Origin: Caminibacter mediatlanticus TB-2
GTDB taxonomy: Bacteria; Campylobacterota; Campylobacteria; Campylobacterales; Nautiliaceae
Direction: 5' to 3'
Assembly (NCBI RefSeq): GCF_005843985.1
Contig: NZ_CP040463.1
Location: forward strand, 1,290,001 to 1,354,000
DNA length: 64,000 nt
Notes under the pieces: generated by a model
The model's database searches: none
Seen by the model: the letters and a program-made list of their open reading frames with translations, nothing else
Told to the model about the DNA's origin: nothing
Program-made: the position numbers and the translations under genes
Shown here: positions 39,743 to 49,783 of the stretch, one piece after another
Numbering within the stretch: the stretch's first letter is position 1
Layout: the number at the start of each line of letters is the position of its first letter

Positions 39743-40656
39743 TTTTTCCATCCTTCTGGAATTTGAAATTCACTGTTTAAACAAACCTTTTTATCTTCAT
39801 CCAAAATATCAAACCTTCCCCAACCAAGTTTTGTTTTAGCTCCAAGGCCATTTTGAGATAATTTTTCAATACATTTAGTTAAAAACTCTAAATCTTTTTT
39901 TGCTTCTTTTTGAATTTTTTTATCATCTTCTAAAATTGCATCAAAAGGAATATAGATAATTTGTAAAGTGCTTTTGCAACCTTTTGGCACTACTTCATAA
40001 TATATTGGATTTGTTCCTGCTTTTGTTTTTCTATTGTGTGGGTTTATTACTTCAAGAGATAATTTATCAAAATATATTGGATAAAATATAGCTCTTCCTT
40101 TTTGAGCTTTTGATTGTTTATATCTCTCAAAAGCTTCTTTTAAACTTTCATTAGGATTTATTCCAATCTCAAAAGCTAAAAATAGTTGCAGTTGATTTAT
40201 GTCAATTCCTTCTTTTTTGAAAATAGCTCTAAATGTATCATTGCCAACACCAAAAATTCTAAAAAAGCTTTTTAAATTTTCTATATTAACCTCTTCTTTT
40301 AAAATCTCTATTGCATTGTGTAACAGTGCACCTTTTATACTACTACCTCTAATCATAGGAACTTTGAAAGCTTTATCTTTTAACATAGGATTTGAAATAA
40401 TATAGAATTCATCATCATCTTTTGAATATAGAGGTGCTGTAAGTTTTAAAGTTACTTCAATACCAAAAGAATTTGGAATTGATTTTTGGATTAAATTTTC
40501 TATATCTATTTTTAGATGTTCAATATATCTCAAATTACCAAATCTATACTCTTTTGGCAATTGTTTTAAAATATTTAATTTATTATTTAATCCATATTTT
40601 AATTTAGAAAAAGAATCATTGTTGTAATTTAGACAATATTCATAATTTTGATTCAT
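39730..40656 (-). CDS. Cmr6-like Cas7-group RAMP protein
   Basis: A 308-residue RAMP protein with KVPMIRGSSIKGALLHNAIEIL, GRAIFYPIYFDKLSLEVINPHNRKTKAGTNPIYYEVVPKG and the C-terminal glycine-rich GLGAKTKLGWGRFD. The GRAIFYP...INPH pattern and position between cmr1 and cas10 fit a Cmr6-type terminal backbone subunit. ATG follows GGAG inside the end of cmr1; its end overlaps cas10 by 13 bases. Confidence 0.75.
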   Translation of the reverse strand: MNQNYEYCLNYNNDSFSKLKYGLNNKLNILKQLPKEYRFGNLRYIEHLKIDIENLIQKSIPNSFGIEVTLKLTAPLYSKDDDEFYIISNPMLKDKAFKVPMIRGSSIKGALLHNAIEILKEEVNIENLKSFFRIFGVGNDTFRAIFKKEGIDINQLQLFLAFEIGINPNESLKEAFERYKQSKAQKGRAIFYPIYFDKLSLEVINPHNRKTKAGTNPIYYEVVPKGCKSTLQIIYIPFDAILEDDKKIQKEAKKDLEFLTKCIEKLSQNGLGAKTKLGWGRFDILDEDKKVCLNSEFQIPEGWKKCQD

Positions 40657-41663
40657 TTTTTAGCTCCAATATTTTGAATTCCCCAAATTGATAAAAATTG
40701 CCCATTATAAATTTTAGTTGATTTATTAAAAGAGATTAAAGGAATTATCTTTGTAGCATTCGGACCTTTTATTTCAAGGTTATACCTTTTATTTTTATAT
40801 ATATCTTTTGCTATAGAACCAAATTTATAATGCCTAATAAACTTATTACTTTCAAATCTTCTTAATTTGACTTTTTTTGAGAGTAAATTTTTTATACAAT
40901 CATTCAAATTATTACACTTTTTAATATTAAATACTTCTATTGCTTTATAATTTAATCTATTTAATTCATCTGGTAAATCTTTTTCTTGGAAAATTGAGTT
41001 AGTTATTTTATTATTAACACCTATACAATTTAAATCTATTTCATTATTTTCAATAGTAGGTTCAATTATTTTAACTCTGCCATATCCTATGTTATTCTTT
41101 GCTCCTATAAAACCATATCTTTCAATAAATTTTAATAATGGCAATAATATATTTTCTCCAACTTCATTTAATACATTAAAAGTAATACGAAATTTTCCAA
41201 AAAAACCCTTTTTAAAATACCAAGATGGGATTATAGTTTTGTTTTGCTTGTTATATTCTAATTTCTCTAAACTAATTTTTCCAAGTGGATAGATATATTC
41301 ATATTCATCTATCTTTATTACTTTTTTAATCTCTATTCTACTCTTCCAACCAGTGCAGCCAAAAATTTTAGAAGTTGTAGTAAGAGGTAAATTTTTTATA
41401 ATGTACTCTTCTATATCTGATATTTCTTTATCTTTATATTTATATTTTTCAAAAGTTTTGTTTCGAATTTTTTCAAAAGTTTTATAATCTAAACTTTCAT
41501 TCTCTTTTACTTCAATACCTGCAAAATAGCAATATACTTCAAACCAAAATCTTAAACTTCCAAATATTGAAGCTGGTTTAAGCTCTGTACATTCTCCATT
41601 TATATCACCTGTCCATAAAGGTGTAACTGTTTCAAATGTAACTGTTAATTCTTTTTTACCCAT
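40653..41663 (-). CDS. cmr1: Cmr1-like Cas7-group RAMP protein
   Basis: A 336-residue protein starting MGKKELTVTFETVTPLWTGDINGE, then PASIFGSLRFWFEVYCYFAG, SKIFGCTGWKSRIEI and IERYGFIGAKNNIGYGRVKI, all typical of Cmr1, which caps the 3' end of the crRNA complex. First gene of the type III operon. ATG 41663 follows AAGGAT. It is divergent from leader 3. Confidence 0.88.
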   Translation of the reverse strand: MGKKELTVTFETVTPLWTGDINGECTELKPASIFGSLRFWFEVYCYFAGIEVKENESLDYKTFEKIRNKTFEKYKYKDKEISDIEEYIIKNLPLTTTSKIFGCTGWKSRIEIKKVIKIDEYEYIYPLGKISLEKLEYNKQNKTIIPSWYFKKGFFGKFRITFNVLNEVGENILLPLLKFIERYGFIGAKNNIGYGRVKIIEPTIENNEIDLNCIGVNNKITNSIFQEKDLPDELNRLNYKAIEVFNIKKCNNLNDCIKNLLSKKVKLRRFESNKFIRHYKFGSIAKDIYKNKRYNLEIKGPNATKIIPLISFNKSTKIYNGQFLSIWGIQNIGAKK

Positions 41664-41690
41664 TTTATCATCCTTTCCTGATACCTAATT

Positions 41691-41705
41691 TTAACAAATT
41701 GTTAA
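41691..41705. promoter_or_regulatory. inverted repeat upstream of the type III operon
   Basis: TTAACAA-A-TTGTTAA, perfect palindrome 28 bases upstream of cmr1. Half-sites resemble those at 33648 before cas6. Confidence 0.4.
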
Positions 41706-41706
41706 T

Positions 41707-41859
41707 ATTTTTCCAACCTCATTTTCTTGATTTTTTTTCTAAACCTCGATATAATGGCAAAAGTAAAGTGATTTTTGAAAATTTATTGTTTTTTTAAAGA
41801 CGGTTGGAAAATCCCTAAATTTCGGACACAAACTTTTAAAAAAGCCCGAAATCTCATGC
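41707..41859 (+). promoter_or_regulatory. leader of CRISPR array 3
   Basis: Near copy of the other two leaders, with TTGATT (41727-41732), 17-base spacer and TATAAT (41750-41755). It ends GAAATCTCATGC against the first repeat, as leader 1 does. Divergent from the type III operon. Confidence 0.88.
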
Positions 41860-42943
41860 CTTTAACCGATACACGTAGTGTTTGGAAACAATAATCAATA
41901 ATATCTTTATAAAAAAATTTAAGAACTTTAACCGATACACGTAGTGTTTGGAAACGCAGTAGCTACAGCATTACCCAGTATGTCAGCATCCTTTAACCGA
42001 TACACGTAGTGTTTGGAAACACTTCTTTGCTGTTGGAGAGATACTTTCTTTCTTCACTTTAACCGATACACGTAGTGTTTGGAAACAATTATCTACTAAA
42101 CTTACTAAAAAGAGTCTGTTTTCTTTAACCGATACACGTAGTGTTTGGAAACTTTAAAAACTTATTTGCTTCTATGCACTCTTTTAATCTTTAACCGATA
42201 CACGTAGTGTTTGGAAACTTTCATATAAACGTTTATAATCTATATTATAAACATTAAACTTTAACCGATACACGTAGTGTTTGGAAACTTGCTGTTGCAG
42301 GAAAGTTTATTATCTTTTTTTCCCAACTTTAACCGATACACGTAGTGTTTGGAAACGAATATAGCTTATATTGATTCGTTGTACCTATTGTCTTTAACCG
42401 ATACACGTAGTGTTTGGAAACGTGTTATTTGATGGTATAGGTTTAAATAAAGAAATCCTTTAACCGATACACGTAGTGTTTGGAAACTTATCATAATTAT
42501 CTATAATTTCTCTTTTATTTAACTTTAACCGATACACGTAGTGTTTGGAAACGTGGAAGCATAAGGTAAAAGGAATAGGTCATTAGCATTCAACCGATAC
42601 ACGCAGTGTTTGGAAACGCAATATAATTATCTGCAAACAATAAAACACTTAGATTCAACCGATACACGCAGTGTTTGGAAACAGCTGATAAAGAAGCAAG
42701 AAAAAAAGAGATTGACATTCAACCGATACACGCAGTGTTTGGAAACCCTAATGGACTTTGATACACATTTATTGGTTGCAGCATTCAACAGATACACGCA
42801 GTGTTTGGAAACAGAAAAGGTAACATTTTCTTGATAGGTGTCTTATCTATTCAACCGATACACGCAGTGTTTGGAAACGTAACTTTTGCATAATAATTTG
42901 CGGTTGTTTGAATATTCAACCGATACACGTAGTGTTTGATTTT
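41860..42943 (+). CRISPR. CRISPR array 3 (17 repeats, 16 spacers), two repeat variants
   Basis: Repeats 1-11 (starts 41860, 41926, 41991, 42057, 42123, 42189, 42259, 42327, 42392, 42458, 42523) begin CTTTAACC and contain CGTAG. Repeats 12-16 (42588, 42653, 42717, 42783, 42849) begin ATTCAACC and contain CGCAG. The last, at 42914, is truncated after GTGTTTGA. One spacer is 40 bases, the others 34-38. Transcribed on the plus strand from the leader. The following 42944-43118 is A+T-rich with no gene seen. Confidence 0.97.
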
Positions 42944-43103
42944 CAAACCTATGTATTTTTTAAGAATATTTAGTTTTTTTATAAATTAAAAATATCTGTC
43001 ACTTTTATAATCAAAGAGACAAGTTTTTATTCAAATTAAAATTAAAAAAAATATATAAATTTCTAAAGTTTTAAAAAAAATTACCGATTATTTTTTGAAA
43101 CCA

Positions 43104-43130
43104 AAAAAGGAGCTTAAAATGGGTTGTTAA
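43104..43130 (+). other. ribosome site with a three-codon frame (gene remnant?)
   Basis: AAAAAAGGAG is followed at normal spacing by ATG GGT TGT TAA (43119-43130). A strong translation start with no gene behind it, next to the leader-distal end of array 3. Confidence 0.3.
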
Positions 43131-45052
43131 ACTTTTAAATATTTCCCCTCTTTTTTAACATAATCAATTAAATGTTGATAGGTTTGGTTAGTAGAAAGTG
43201 TTTTAGCATCCCCGACAATAATTAGCTTTCTTTTTGGTCTTGTGATAGCGACATTTAATCTTCTTATATCATCTAAAAATCCTATATTTTCTTTTTCATT
43301 AGCCCTAACAAGACTAACAATTATTATCTCTTTTTCTCTACCTTGAAAACCATCAACTGATTTTATTTCTATTCCTTCTATTTTTTCATTTTCCATTAAT
43401 TTTTTTATATATTCTTCGTGGTCTTTATATGGAGTAATAACACCTATAAATTCCTGTTTTGCATTATTTTCAATAAGTTTTTTACATAAACTCAAAACAA
43501 ATTCAGCCTCTTTTGGATTATATTTTGAAGGAGAGTCTTTTTTTGTCTCTTCAAGGAATTTTCCTCTTGTATCAAAAAATACAATTGGAGTGTATCCTCC
43601 AAAACTTTCATCTTCATTTACTCCTAAGTCTTTAAGTGTAATATTTTTTATTTTTTCATATGTTTTTACTTTGCACTCATAAAATTCACAACTTGGAAAA
43701 TTGTTTATTTTTTCATTCATACGATATTGAACTTCAAGAGTATGTGAAGCAATGGGATAAATTTTATGAAATCTCTCAAACATACTAACTTTAAGTCTCT
43801 CATCATTACTAAGAATTGTAGGTGGGAGTTGTTTATCATCTCCTGCAAATATTGATTGTTTTGCTTTAATTAGTGGAATTAGTGTTGATGGCTCCATTGA
43901 TTGAGCTGCTTCATCTAAAAATACAACATCAAATTTTCTTTCTTCTAAAAATTCACTTCCAGCCCCTGAATTAGTTGCAAAAACTATATCAGCACTATTT
44001 AAAATCTCTTTCATTATTTCTTCTGTAATTTTATTTTTTTCATCATATAATTTACTAATTTTTCGTTGAATTTTAAGCCACTCTGCCATCTCTTTTATCC
44101 ACTCTACCTTAACTCCTCTTTTTCCTTTACCTTGTTTTGCTAAATCTAAAATCTCTTCATCACTCATACCTCTTCTTCTACTTGGAGTTGGTTTTTTTGT
44201 GCGTTTTTCTTGAAGATATTTTAAATCATCGATTTTTTTAATAAGTTTTTCTACTTCTTTATATCTTTTGTCTCTTCTAATTTTTACATCAAGAGAATAC
44301 TTCATTAAATTACTCTCAATTTTTGCAGGATGACCAATTCTAACTACATTATATTCACTTAATTTTTCTAAAACATTATCAACAGCTACATTACTATCAG
44401 CACAAACTAATATTTTTTTGCCAATATGTTTTTTTATAACCTCAGCTAAGGTTGTTGTTTTTCCAGTCCCAGGAGGGCCGTGAATTAAAAATGTTTCGCT
44501 ATTTATAGAATAACTTAAAGCTTTATTTTGAGAGTCATTAAGTTTATCACTTTTAACTTCTACTTTTTCAATTTTTGGATTCTTTTTACCAAGAATAATA
44601 TCTACATCAAACTCACTATTTTCTAAATTATCAAGAGCCTTTAACATTCTTTTAAAAGTAATATCATTTACAAATAAATCAAGCCTATAAAGTTTACTTC
44701 TAAAAATTGGCTCTTTGCTATAAACTTCAATAAAGTTTTTACCAACTGCACTAACTGTTGCTTCTTGGTTAAATTTAAGTGGTTCTCCTCTGCTAATTAA
44801 AACAATATCTCCTACTTTTATTTGATGCTCTGGCATATTGTTTCTATTGAATCTATAAATTTTAAAATCTAAAAATTCACCAACATACCTCATTCTAAGA
44901 CCAAGAATAGCCCTACCTCTTTTTTGTCTTTCAACTCCGCTTAATCTTTTTATCTCATTTAAATGAAATTCTTTTTCAGCTAAACGCTCTTTTTCAATTA
45001 ACTCTTTAAAATAACTTCTATATTCTTCAATACTCTCAAATCTTAACTTCAA
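43127..45052 (-). CDS. SF1 DNA/RNA helicase, IGHMBP2/Upf1-like
   Basis: A 641-residue superfamily 1B helicase. Walker A HGPPGTGKTTTLAEV near residue 192, motif II VVFLDEAAQSMEPS, motif III FAGDDKQLPPT, VQYRMNEKI, SVDGFQGREKEIIIVSLVRAN and NVAITRPKRKLIIVGD. A beta-barrel-like N-terminal domain precedes it. The start is TTG with AAGGAG upstream. Similar proteins occur in thermophiles and archaea; the substrate is not known. The long lysine-rich insertion near residue 290 is within the family range. Confidence 0.92.
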   Translation of the reverse strand: MKLRFESIEEYRSYFKELIEKERLAEKEFHLNEIKRLSGVERQKRGRAILGLRMRYVGEFLDFKIYRFNRNNMPEHQIKVGDIVLISRGEPLKFNQEATVSAVGKNFIEVYSKEPIFRSKLYRLDLFVNDITFKRMLKALDNLENSEFDVDIILGKKNPKIEKVEVKSDKLNDSQNKALSYSINSETFLIHGPPGTGKTTTLAEVIKKHIGKKILVCADSNVAVDNVLEKLSEYNVVRIGHPAKIESNLMKYSLDVKIRRDKRYKEVEKLIKKIDDLKYLQEKRTKKPTPSRRRGMSDEEILDLAKQGKGKRGVKVEWIKEMAEWLKIQRKISKLYDEKNKITEEIMKEILNSADIVFATNSGAGSEFLEERKFDVVFLDEAAQSMEPSTLIPLIKAKQSIFAGDDKQLPPTILSNDERLKVSMFERFHKIYPIASHTLEVQYRMNEKINNFPSCEFYECKVKTYEKIKNITLKDLGVNEDESFGGYTPIVFFDTRGKFLEETKKDSPSKYNPKEAEFVLSLCKKLIENNAKQEFIGVITPYKDHEEYIKKLMENEKIEGIEIKSVDGFQGREKEIIIVSLVRANEKENIGFLDDIRRLNVAITRPKRKLIIVGDAKTLSTNQTYQHLIDYVKKEGKYLKV

Positions 45053-45061
45053 GTTTACTCC

Positions 45062-46225
45062 TTAAAAAATAGTATCTAATATCGCACTAAAACTCATAAT
45101 AATCATAACTATAAAAACTTTTCTTTCAAAAAACGCTGTTAAAGAAATTAATGCAAATAATATGAGTGTAATTATATCAAACTTTATCAAAGAAAAATTA
45201 TCTCCTAAATGCAAATACCAATCTATTATCTCATCAAAAATTCCTCCAAATCCTATAATATGCATAAAAATACTTATTGGATAAAAAATTGTAAAAATTA
45301 AATTTATAAATGGTGAGAGAAGTTGATAAATATTGAAGTTTCCAAAAAAACTATGAGAAATGATAAACATTACTAAGAACATATAAAAACTAAGCAAAAT
45401 CCCATTTAAAAATGTAGGTCTAAAATATCTAAAAAATAGATAAATATAAAACACTCCTAAAATACTTAGCAAAAATCCTATGCTAAAAATTTTAGTAAAA
45501 AATATTAAAAAAGAAAATAAAATAGTTAAAAACAATACTTTTAGTGAAAAAATATTTTGAAGTCTAATAGCAAATAAAAATAATATAACCTCCATTACAT
45601 AAGCCCTAATTAAAGAAGGAGGAAAACTTGTCAAATATAGATATAAAAATTCAACTACTAAAATTAAAATTCCTAAATCAAAAAATCGATTCCTATATGG
45701 AAAATATCGCTGAAAAAACTTATAAATAGGAGAAAAAATTAAAAATAAAATTAAACTAATAAATCCTAAGTGAAGTCCACTTAATGCAAAAAGATGACTA
45801 ATTCCAAGACTTGAAAGTTCTTTTCTTGTTTTATAATCTATCGCTTCTCCTAAATATAAGGCTTTATATAAATTTGCTATTTTTTTATCTTTATGTTGAG
45901 ATTCTATTTTTTCTTCTATAAAAGAAATTGGATTTAATTTTAAATTAAAACTTGGTGCATAAAAGGTTGTTAAATAATCTAAAAAAGAGATATTTTTAGT
46001 AATTAAAGTAAGAGTTAGTTTTTCATTTAATAAATTTTTTAGATCATCTCTTGAAGTTGTATAAAATGTAACTTCTTTGTTTTTTAATTTTAATACATAA
46101 TAGTTTTTCTTTTTATATTGAGTAATAACTCTTGCATCAACTATTTTATAACCATTTCCTAAAAAGTTTAGGTAACTAAGAAAAGAAAGTTGAAGCTTTA
46201 AAATAAGAATTAAAACAAAAATCAT
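45062..46225 (-). CDS. ComEC/Rec2-family competence membrane protein, short form
   Basis: A 387-residue integral membrane protein with about nine helices. The Competence-domain signature GISHLFALSGLHLGFISLILFLIFSPIYKFF is near residue 146, preceded by LYLGEAIDYKTRKELSSLG. It lacks the C-terminal metallo-beta-lactamase domain of full ComEC, as is common in Campylobacterota. It likely forms the DNA uptake channel in the inner membrane. Start overlaps the dnaB stop (ATGA). Confidence 0.85.
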   Translation of the reverse strand: MIFVLILILKLQLSFLSYLNFLGNGYKIVDARVITQYKKKNYYVLKLKNKEVTFYTTSRDDLKNLLNEKLTLTLITKNISFLDYLTTFYAPSFNLKLNPISFIEEKIESQHKDKKIANLYKALYLGEAIDYKTRKELSSLGISHLFALSGLHLGFISLILFLIFSPIYKFFQRYFPYRNRFFDLGILILVVEFLYLYLTSFPPSLIRAYVMEVILFLFAIRLQNIFSLKVLFLTILFSFLIFFTKIFSIGFLLSILGVFYIYLFFRYFRPTFLNGILLSFYMFLVMFIISHSFFGNFNIYQLLSPFINLIFTIFYPISIFMHIIGFGGIFDEIIDWYLHLGDNFSLIKFDIITLILFALISLTAFFERKVFIVMIIMSFSAILDTIF

Positions 46226-47628
46226 TCAAGAGTTGATGGTACTTCAATATTTGCTTCTGTTGGTTCTACTTCATTAACTGCACTAACTTTATCAGTAAAA
46301 AGAGTATATTTTTTATTAAATAACATCTCAACAGTACCTGTTGGACCATTTCTTTGTTTTCCAATAATTATTTCTGCATCTTCAATCTCTTTTTCTTTAA
46401 ATTCAATCTCAACAGATTTACCTTTTTCTAATGCTTCTTTTTGTTTTTGTCTTGCCTCCATTGCTTTATAAACATCATCTCTATAAATAAACATAATAAT
46501 ATCTGCATCTTGTTCAATTGCTCCTGATTCTCTAAGGTCACTTAGCATTGGTCGTTTGTTTGGTCTACTCTCTAATGCCCTATTTAATTGAGATAAAGCA
46601 ATAATTGGAATTTGAAGTTCGCGTGCAAGAAGTTTTAAACTTCTACTAATCTCAGCTATTGCTAAGTGTCTTTCTCTTTGGTCTGAGCTTATAAGTTGCA
46701 AATAATCAATTATTGCAAGTGATAGGTTTGGATTTTGAGCTTTTAGTTTTCTAAGTTTTGCTCTAATTGTATGAATATTAATATTACCCTCATCATCTAC
46801 AAAAAGAGGTCTATTTGATAAATCATCAGCAACTTCACTAAGTTTTGACCACTCTTCATCACTTAAATTACCTCTTCTTAAATCTTGAAGAGGAATTTTT
46901 GCATAAGCACTCATCATTCTTAGCATAAGTTGTTCTGCTGGCATTTCAAGAGAAAATATTGCAACACCTTTATCTTGTTTTACTACATTTAAAGCAATAT
47001 TTAATGCAAAGGCAGTTTTCCCCATCGATGGCCTCGCAGCAATAATAATTAAATCTCCTTCACCAAATCCACTTGTCATTCTATTAAGTTCAATAAATCC
47101 TGTATCAAGACCTGTTACTATCTTATTTTTTTTAGCTGCTTGTTTTTTTATAAATTCTAATGTATCAGTAATCACATTTTCAGCAATTTTAAAATCACCC
47201 GATAGGTTTGAGGTTGCAATATGAAAGAGCTTACTCTGAATCTCTTCTACCTCTTCAATAGCTCTTTTATCTTCTTCTAATACAATTTTTTTAATTTCAT
47301 TTGAAAGATGAATAAGCTCTCTTTTTGTAGCTAAATCTTTAAGCTCTTTTGCATAACTCTCAACCGCTTCAATTGGAGCAGTTCCTATAATTTCTAAAAA
47401 AAGCTCATCATCAAATTTATTTTTTTTCTTTAAAGCCTCTTTTAAAAACACCTCATCAATTGGCAAATCTTTTTTATAAAGCTCTTCCATTGTCTCAAAT
47501 ACTGCTTGATGAAAAGGAAGATAAAAATCACTTGGTTTTAAAATTGATGCAACATCTTCATATATTTTTCCATCAAGCAAAATTGCACTTAAAATACCTC
47601 TTTCAATATCTAAATTATAAAGATTCAC
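46222..47628 (-). CDS. dnaB: replicative DNA helicase DnaB
   Basis: A 468-residue hexameric replication-fork helicase. N-terminal domain begins NLYNLDIERGILSAILLDG; RecA-like core with Walker A ARPSMGKTAFALN near residue 199, Walker B LAIIDYLQLI, and LSQLNRALESRPNKRPMLSDLRESGAIEQDADIIMFIYRD. The start is GTG 47628 with AAAGGA upstream. No intein is present. Confidence 0.98.
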   Translation of the reverse strand: MNLYNLDIERGILSAILLDGKIYEDVASILKPSDFYLPFHQAVFETMEELYKKDLPIDEVFLKEALKKKNKFDDELFLEIIGTAPIEAVESYAKELKDLATKRELIHLSNEIKKIVLEEDKRAIEEVEEIQSKLFHIATSNLSGDFKIAENVITDTLEFIKKQAAKKNKIVTGLDTGFIELNRMTSGFGEGDLIIIAARPSMGKTAFALNIALNVVKQDKGVAIFSLEMPAEQLMLRMMSAYAKIPLQDLRRGNLSDEEWSKLSEVADDLSNRPLFVDDEGNINIHTIRAKLRKLKAQNPNLSLAIIDYLQLISSDQRERHLAIAEISRSLKLLARELQIPIIALSQLNRALESRPNKRPMLSDLRESGAIEQDADIIMFIYRDDVYKAMEARQKQKEALEKGKSVEIEFKEKEIEDAEIIIGKQRNGPTGTVEMLFNKKYTLFTDKVSAVNEVEPTEANIEVPSTLE

Positions 47629-47917
47629 TGCTATCCTTTAAAATATGCTCATGAAGTGCTTTTAAAACATCTCTTATATCTTGGGATTCCATTAAAACTT
47701 TAAGTTTTGCTTTTCTTTTCTTAGGAAGACTTCTTATAATCTCTTTTATTTCATTATCATCTTTTGCATTTTTTATCTTCTCAATTGCTTCTTGACCGAT
47801 AACTTTTACTAATTTTTCTTTTGTAATTTTTTGAGGTTTTAATATCATAAACATAAAAATAAATGCGAGTGAAACAATAGAAAATCCAACAATATAAATA
47901 AGAGTAGCAGCACTCAT
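47615..47917 (-). CDS. hypothetical single-helix membrane protein, 100 residues
   Basis: One N-terminal membrane helix (LIYIVGFSIVSLAFIFMFMIL), then a charged helical cytoplasmic part (KLVKVIGQEAIEKIKNAKDDNEIKEIIRSLPKKRK). It overlaps dnaB by 14 bases. GGGA precedes the ATG. No family recognised. Confidence 0.7.
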   Translation of the reverse strand: MSAATLIYIVGFSIVSLAFIFMFMILKPQKITKEKLVKVIGQEAIEKIKNAKDDNEIKEIIRSLPKKRKAKLKVLMESQDIRDVLKALHEHILKDSSESL

Positions 47918-47936
47918 TAATTCCCTTTTTATTAAA

Positions 47937-48986
47937 TTATACCATCTTTTGAAGCTCTTTTAAAAATTCATTTAGTAACTCACCCTCTTTAAATTTTCCT
48001 ATAATTTCTCCCTTTTTAAGAATAAGTCCATATCCTTTACCACATGCAATAGCTAAATCAGCCTCTTTTGCTTCTCCAATAGCATTTACAACACATCCCA
48101 TTACTGAAAGATTAAGAGGTTTTTTTATATTTTTTGTAGCTTCTTCGACTGCTTCTACAATAGGAGGCAAATCAACCTCAATTCTTCCACAAGTAGGACA
48201 CGAAATAATATTAACTCCCTCTTTAATTAATCCTAAGTCTTTAAGTATTGATTTTCCTACTCTTATCTCTTCTTCAAGTTCGCCTGTTATAGAAACTCTT
48301 AGAGTATCACCTATTCCATCAAGCAAAAGTTTTCCAAATGCAGCTGCACTTTTTATAGTTGCGTGAAATTTAGTCCCTGCCTCAGTAACTCCTAAATGAA
48401 AAGGATAATCTACAAGTGGTCTTAACATCTCATAAGCTTCAACAGTTCTAATTACATCACTGGCTTTTAGAGACACTTTTATATCAAAAAAATCTAAATC
48501 TTCTAAAAATTTTATATGCCATAATGCACTCTCAACCATAGCTTTTGGAGTTTGTCCATATTTATTTTCAAGATTTTCTTCTAAACTTCCAGCATTAACT
48601 CCTATTCTTATTGGAATATTTCTCTCTTTACATACTTTTACAATCTCTTTTACTCTCTCTTTTCCTCCAATATTTCCAGGATTAATTCTAAGTCCATCTA
48701 CAACCTCAGCTGCTTTAAGCCCTAATTTATAATTAAAATGAATATCTGCAATAATAGGAAGAGGAGACTTTTTTTTAACTTCTTTTAATGCCTTTGCATC
48801 TTCTTCATCTAAAACTGCAACCCTTACAATATCAGCCCCTGCAAAATATAATCTATTTATTTGATTTAAAGTTTCATTAATATCTTTTGTTTTTGAGTAA
48901 GTCATTGATTGGACTGAAATTGGTGCGTCTCCTCCAATTTCTACATTCCCAACTTTTATTTTTCGTGTAGGATATCTTTTAATCAT
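47937..48986 (-). CDS. ispG: (E)-4-hydroxy-3-methylbut-2-enyl diphosphate synthase
   Basis: A 349-residue [4Fe-4S] enzyme of the MEP isoprenoid pathway. N-terminus [32 protein letters not shown]; cluster cysteines in ISCPTCGR and [17 protein letters not shown]. Length matches bacterial single-domain IspG. AAAGGA precedes the ATG. It overlaps tlyA by eight bases. Confidence 0.97.
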   Translation of the reverse strand: MIKRYPTRKIKVGNVEIGGDAPISVQSMTYSKTKDINETLNQINRLYFAGADIVRVAVLDEEDAKALKEVKKKSPLPIIADIHFNYKLGLKAAEVVDGLRINPGNIGGKERVKEIVKVCKERNIPIRIGVNAGSLEENLENKYGQTPKAMVESALWHIKFLEDLDFFDIKVSLKASDVIRTVEAYEMLRPLVDYPFHLGVTEAGTKFHATIKSAAAFGKLLLDGIGDTLRVSITGELEEEIRVGKSILKDLGLIKEGVNIISCPTCGRIEVDLPPIVEAVEEATKNIKKPLNLSVMGCVVNAIGEAKEADLAIACGKGYGLILKKGEIIGKFKEGELLNEFLKELQKMV

Positions 48987-49695
48987 TTTTTTCCTTTATA
49001 AAATGATAAATATATTCAATATTTCCTTCTTTTCCTTTAATACTTGACTTTTCACTTCTTAGTAGTCTCCAACCTAATTTTTTAGCTTCTTTTTCAAAAT
49101 TTTCTCTTGCTTTTATGATAGCCTCATTATCTAAAACAACTCCTCTTTTATCTCTTTTTACTTCAATTCCAACTTCAAATTGAGGTTTAAAAAGTAAAAT
49201 AATATCACTCTTTGCAAACTTATCAATTACATCTATTATTTTAAGAAGAGAAATAAAACTAACATCACTAATTACTATATCAAATTTTTCATCATATTTA
49301 AAATCTCTAATATCAGTATTTTCAAAATTCTCAACTTTTGTATTTTCTTTTATTTTAGGATGAAGTTGATTACTTCCTACATCTACACAAACTACTTTTT
49401 TAGCGCCCTTTTCTAAACTAACCTCACTAAATCCACCAGTAGATGCTCCAATATCTAATACCCTTTTTTCGTTAAATGAAATATTATATTTATCTAAATA
49501 GTTTTTTAATTTCCAAGCAGCCCTACTTACATATACTTTTTGTAAAATTTCAATCTCATCATTTTCTTTAACTTCAAAAGATGGCTTTTTGATAATTTTT
49601 TTATTAACTTTTACTTTTTCATTTTTAATAAGTTCTTTTGCTTTTGAGCGAGTCTCAACTAAATCTCTTTTAACTAAGGCTTCATCAAGTCTCAA
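48979..49695 (-). CDS. tlyA: TlyA family 16S/23S rRNA 2'-O-methyltransferase
   Basis: A 238-residue protein when started at TTG 49695, after AAAGG, giving the family N-terminus [22 protein letters not shown] (S4 RNA-binding domain). The upstream ATG at 49725 has no ribosome site. A methyltransferase domain follows: [44 protein letters not shown] and [10 protein letters not shown]. It methylates ribose at the subunit interface. Confidence 0.9.
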   Translation of the reverse strand: MRLDEALVKRDLVETRSKAKELIKNEKVKVNKKIIKKPSFEVKENDEIEILQKVYVSRAAWKLKNYLDKYNISFNEKRVLDIGASTGGFSEVSLEKGAKKVVCVDVGSNQLHPKIKENTKVENFENTDIRDFKYDEKFDIVISDVSFISLLKIIDVIDKFAKSDIILLFKPQFEVGIEVKRDKRGVVLDNEAIIKARENFEKEAKKLGWRLLRSEKSSIKGKEGNIEYIYHFIKEKND

Positions 49696-49783
49696 AATTA
49701 CACCTTTTTTTATAAATTTTAACACATTTTATTCACATATTCACATTTTTTGCTATAATATTCAAAACCAAAAAGGAGAAAAT

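Noticed and set aside
42610-42834. Plus-strand open frame of 74 codons inside array 3
   Set aside because: It is made of CRISPR repeats and spacers (the peptide repeats FNRYTQCLET); no ribosome site.
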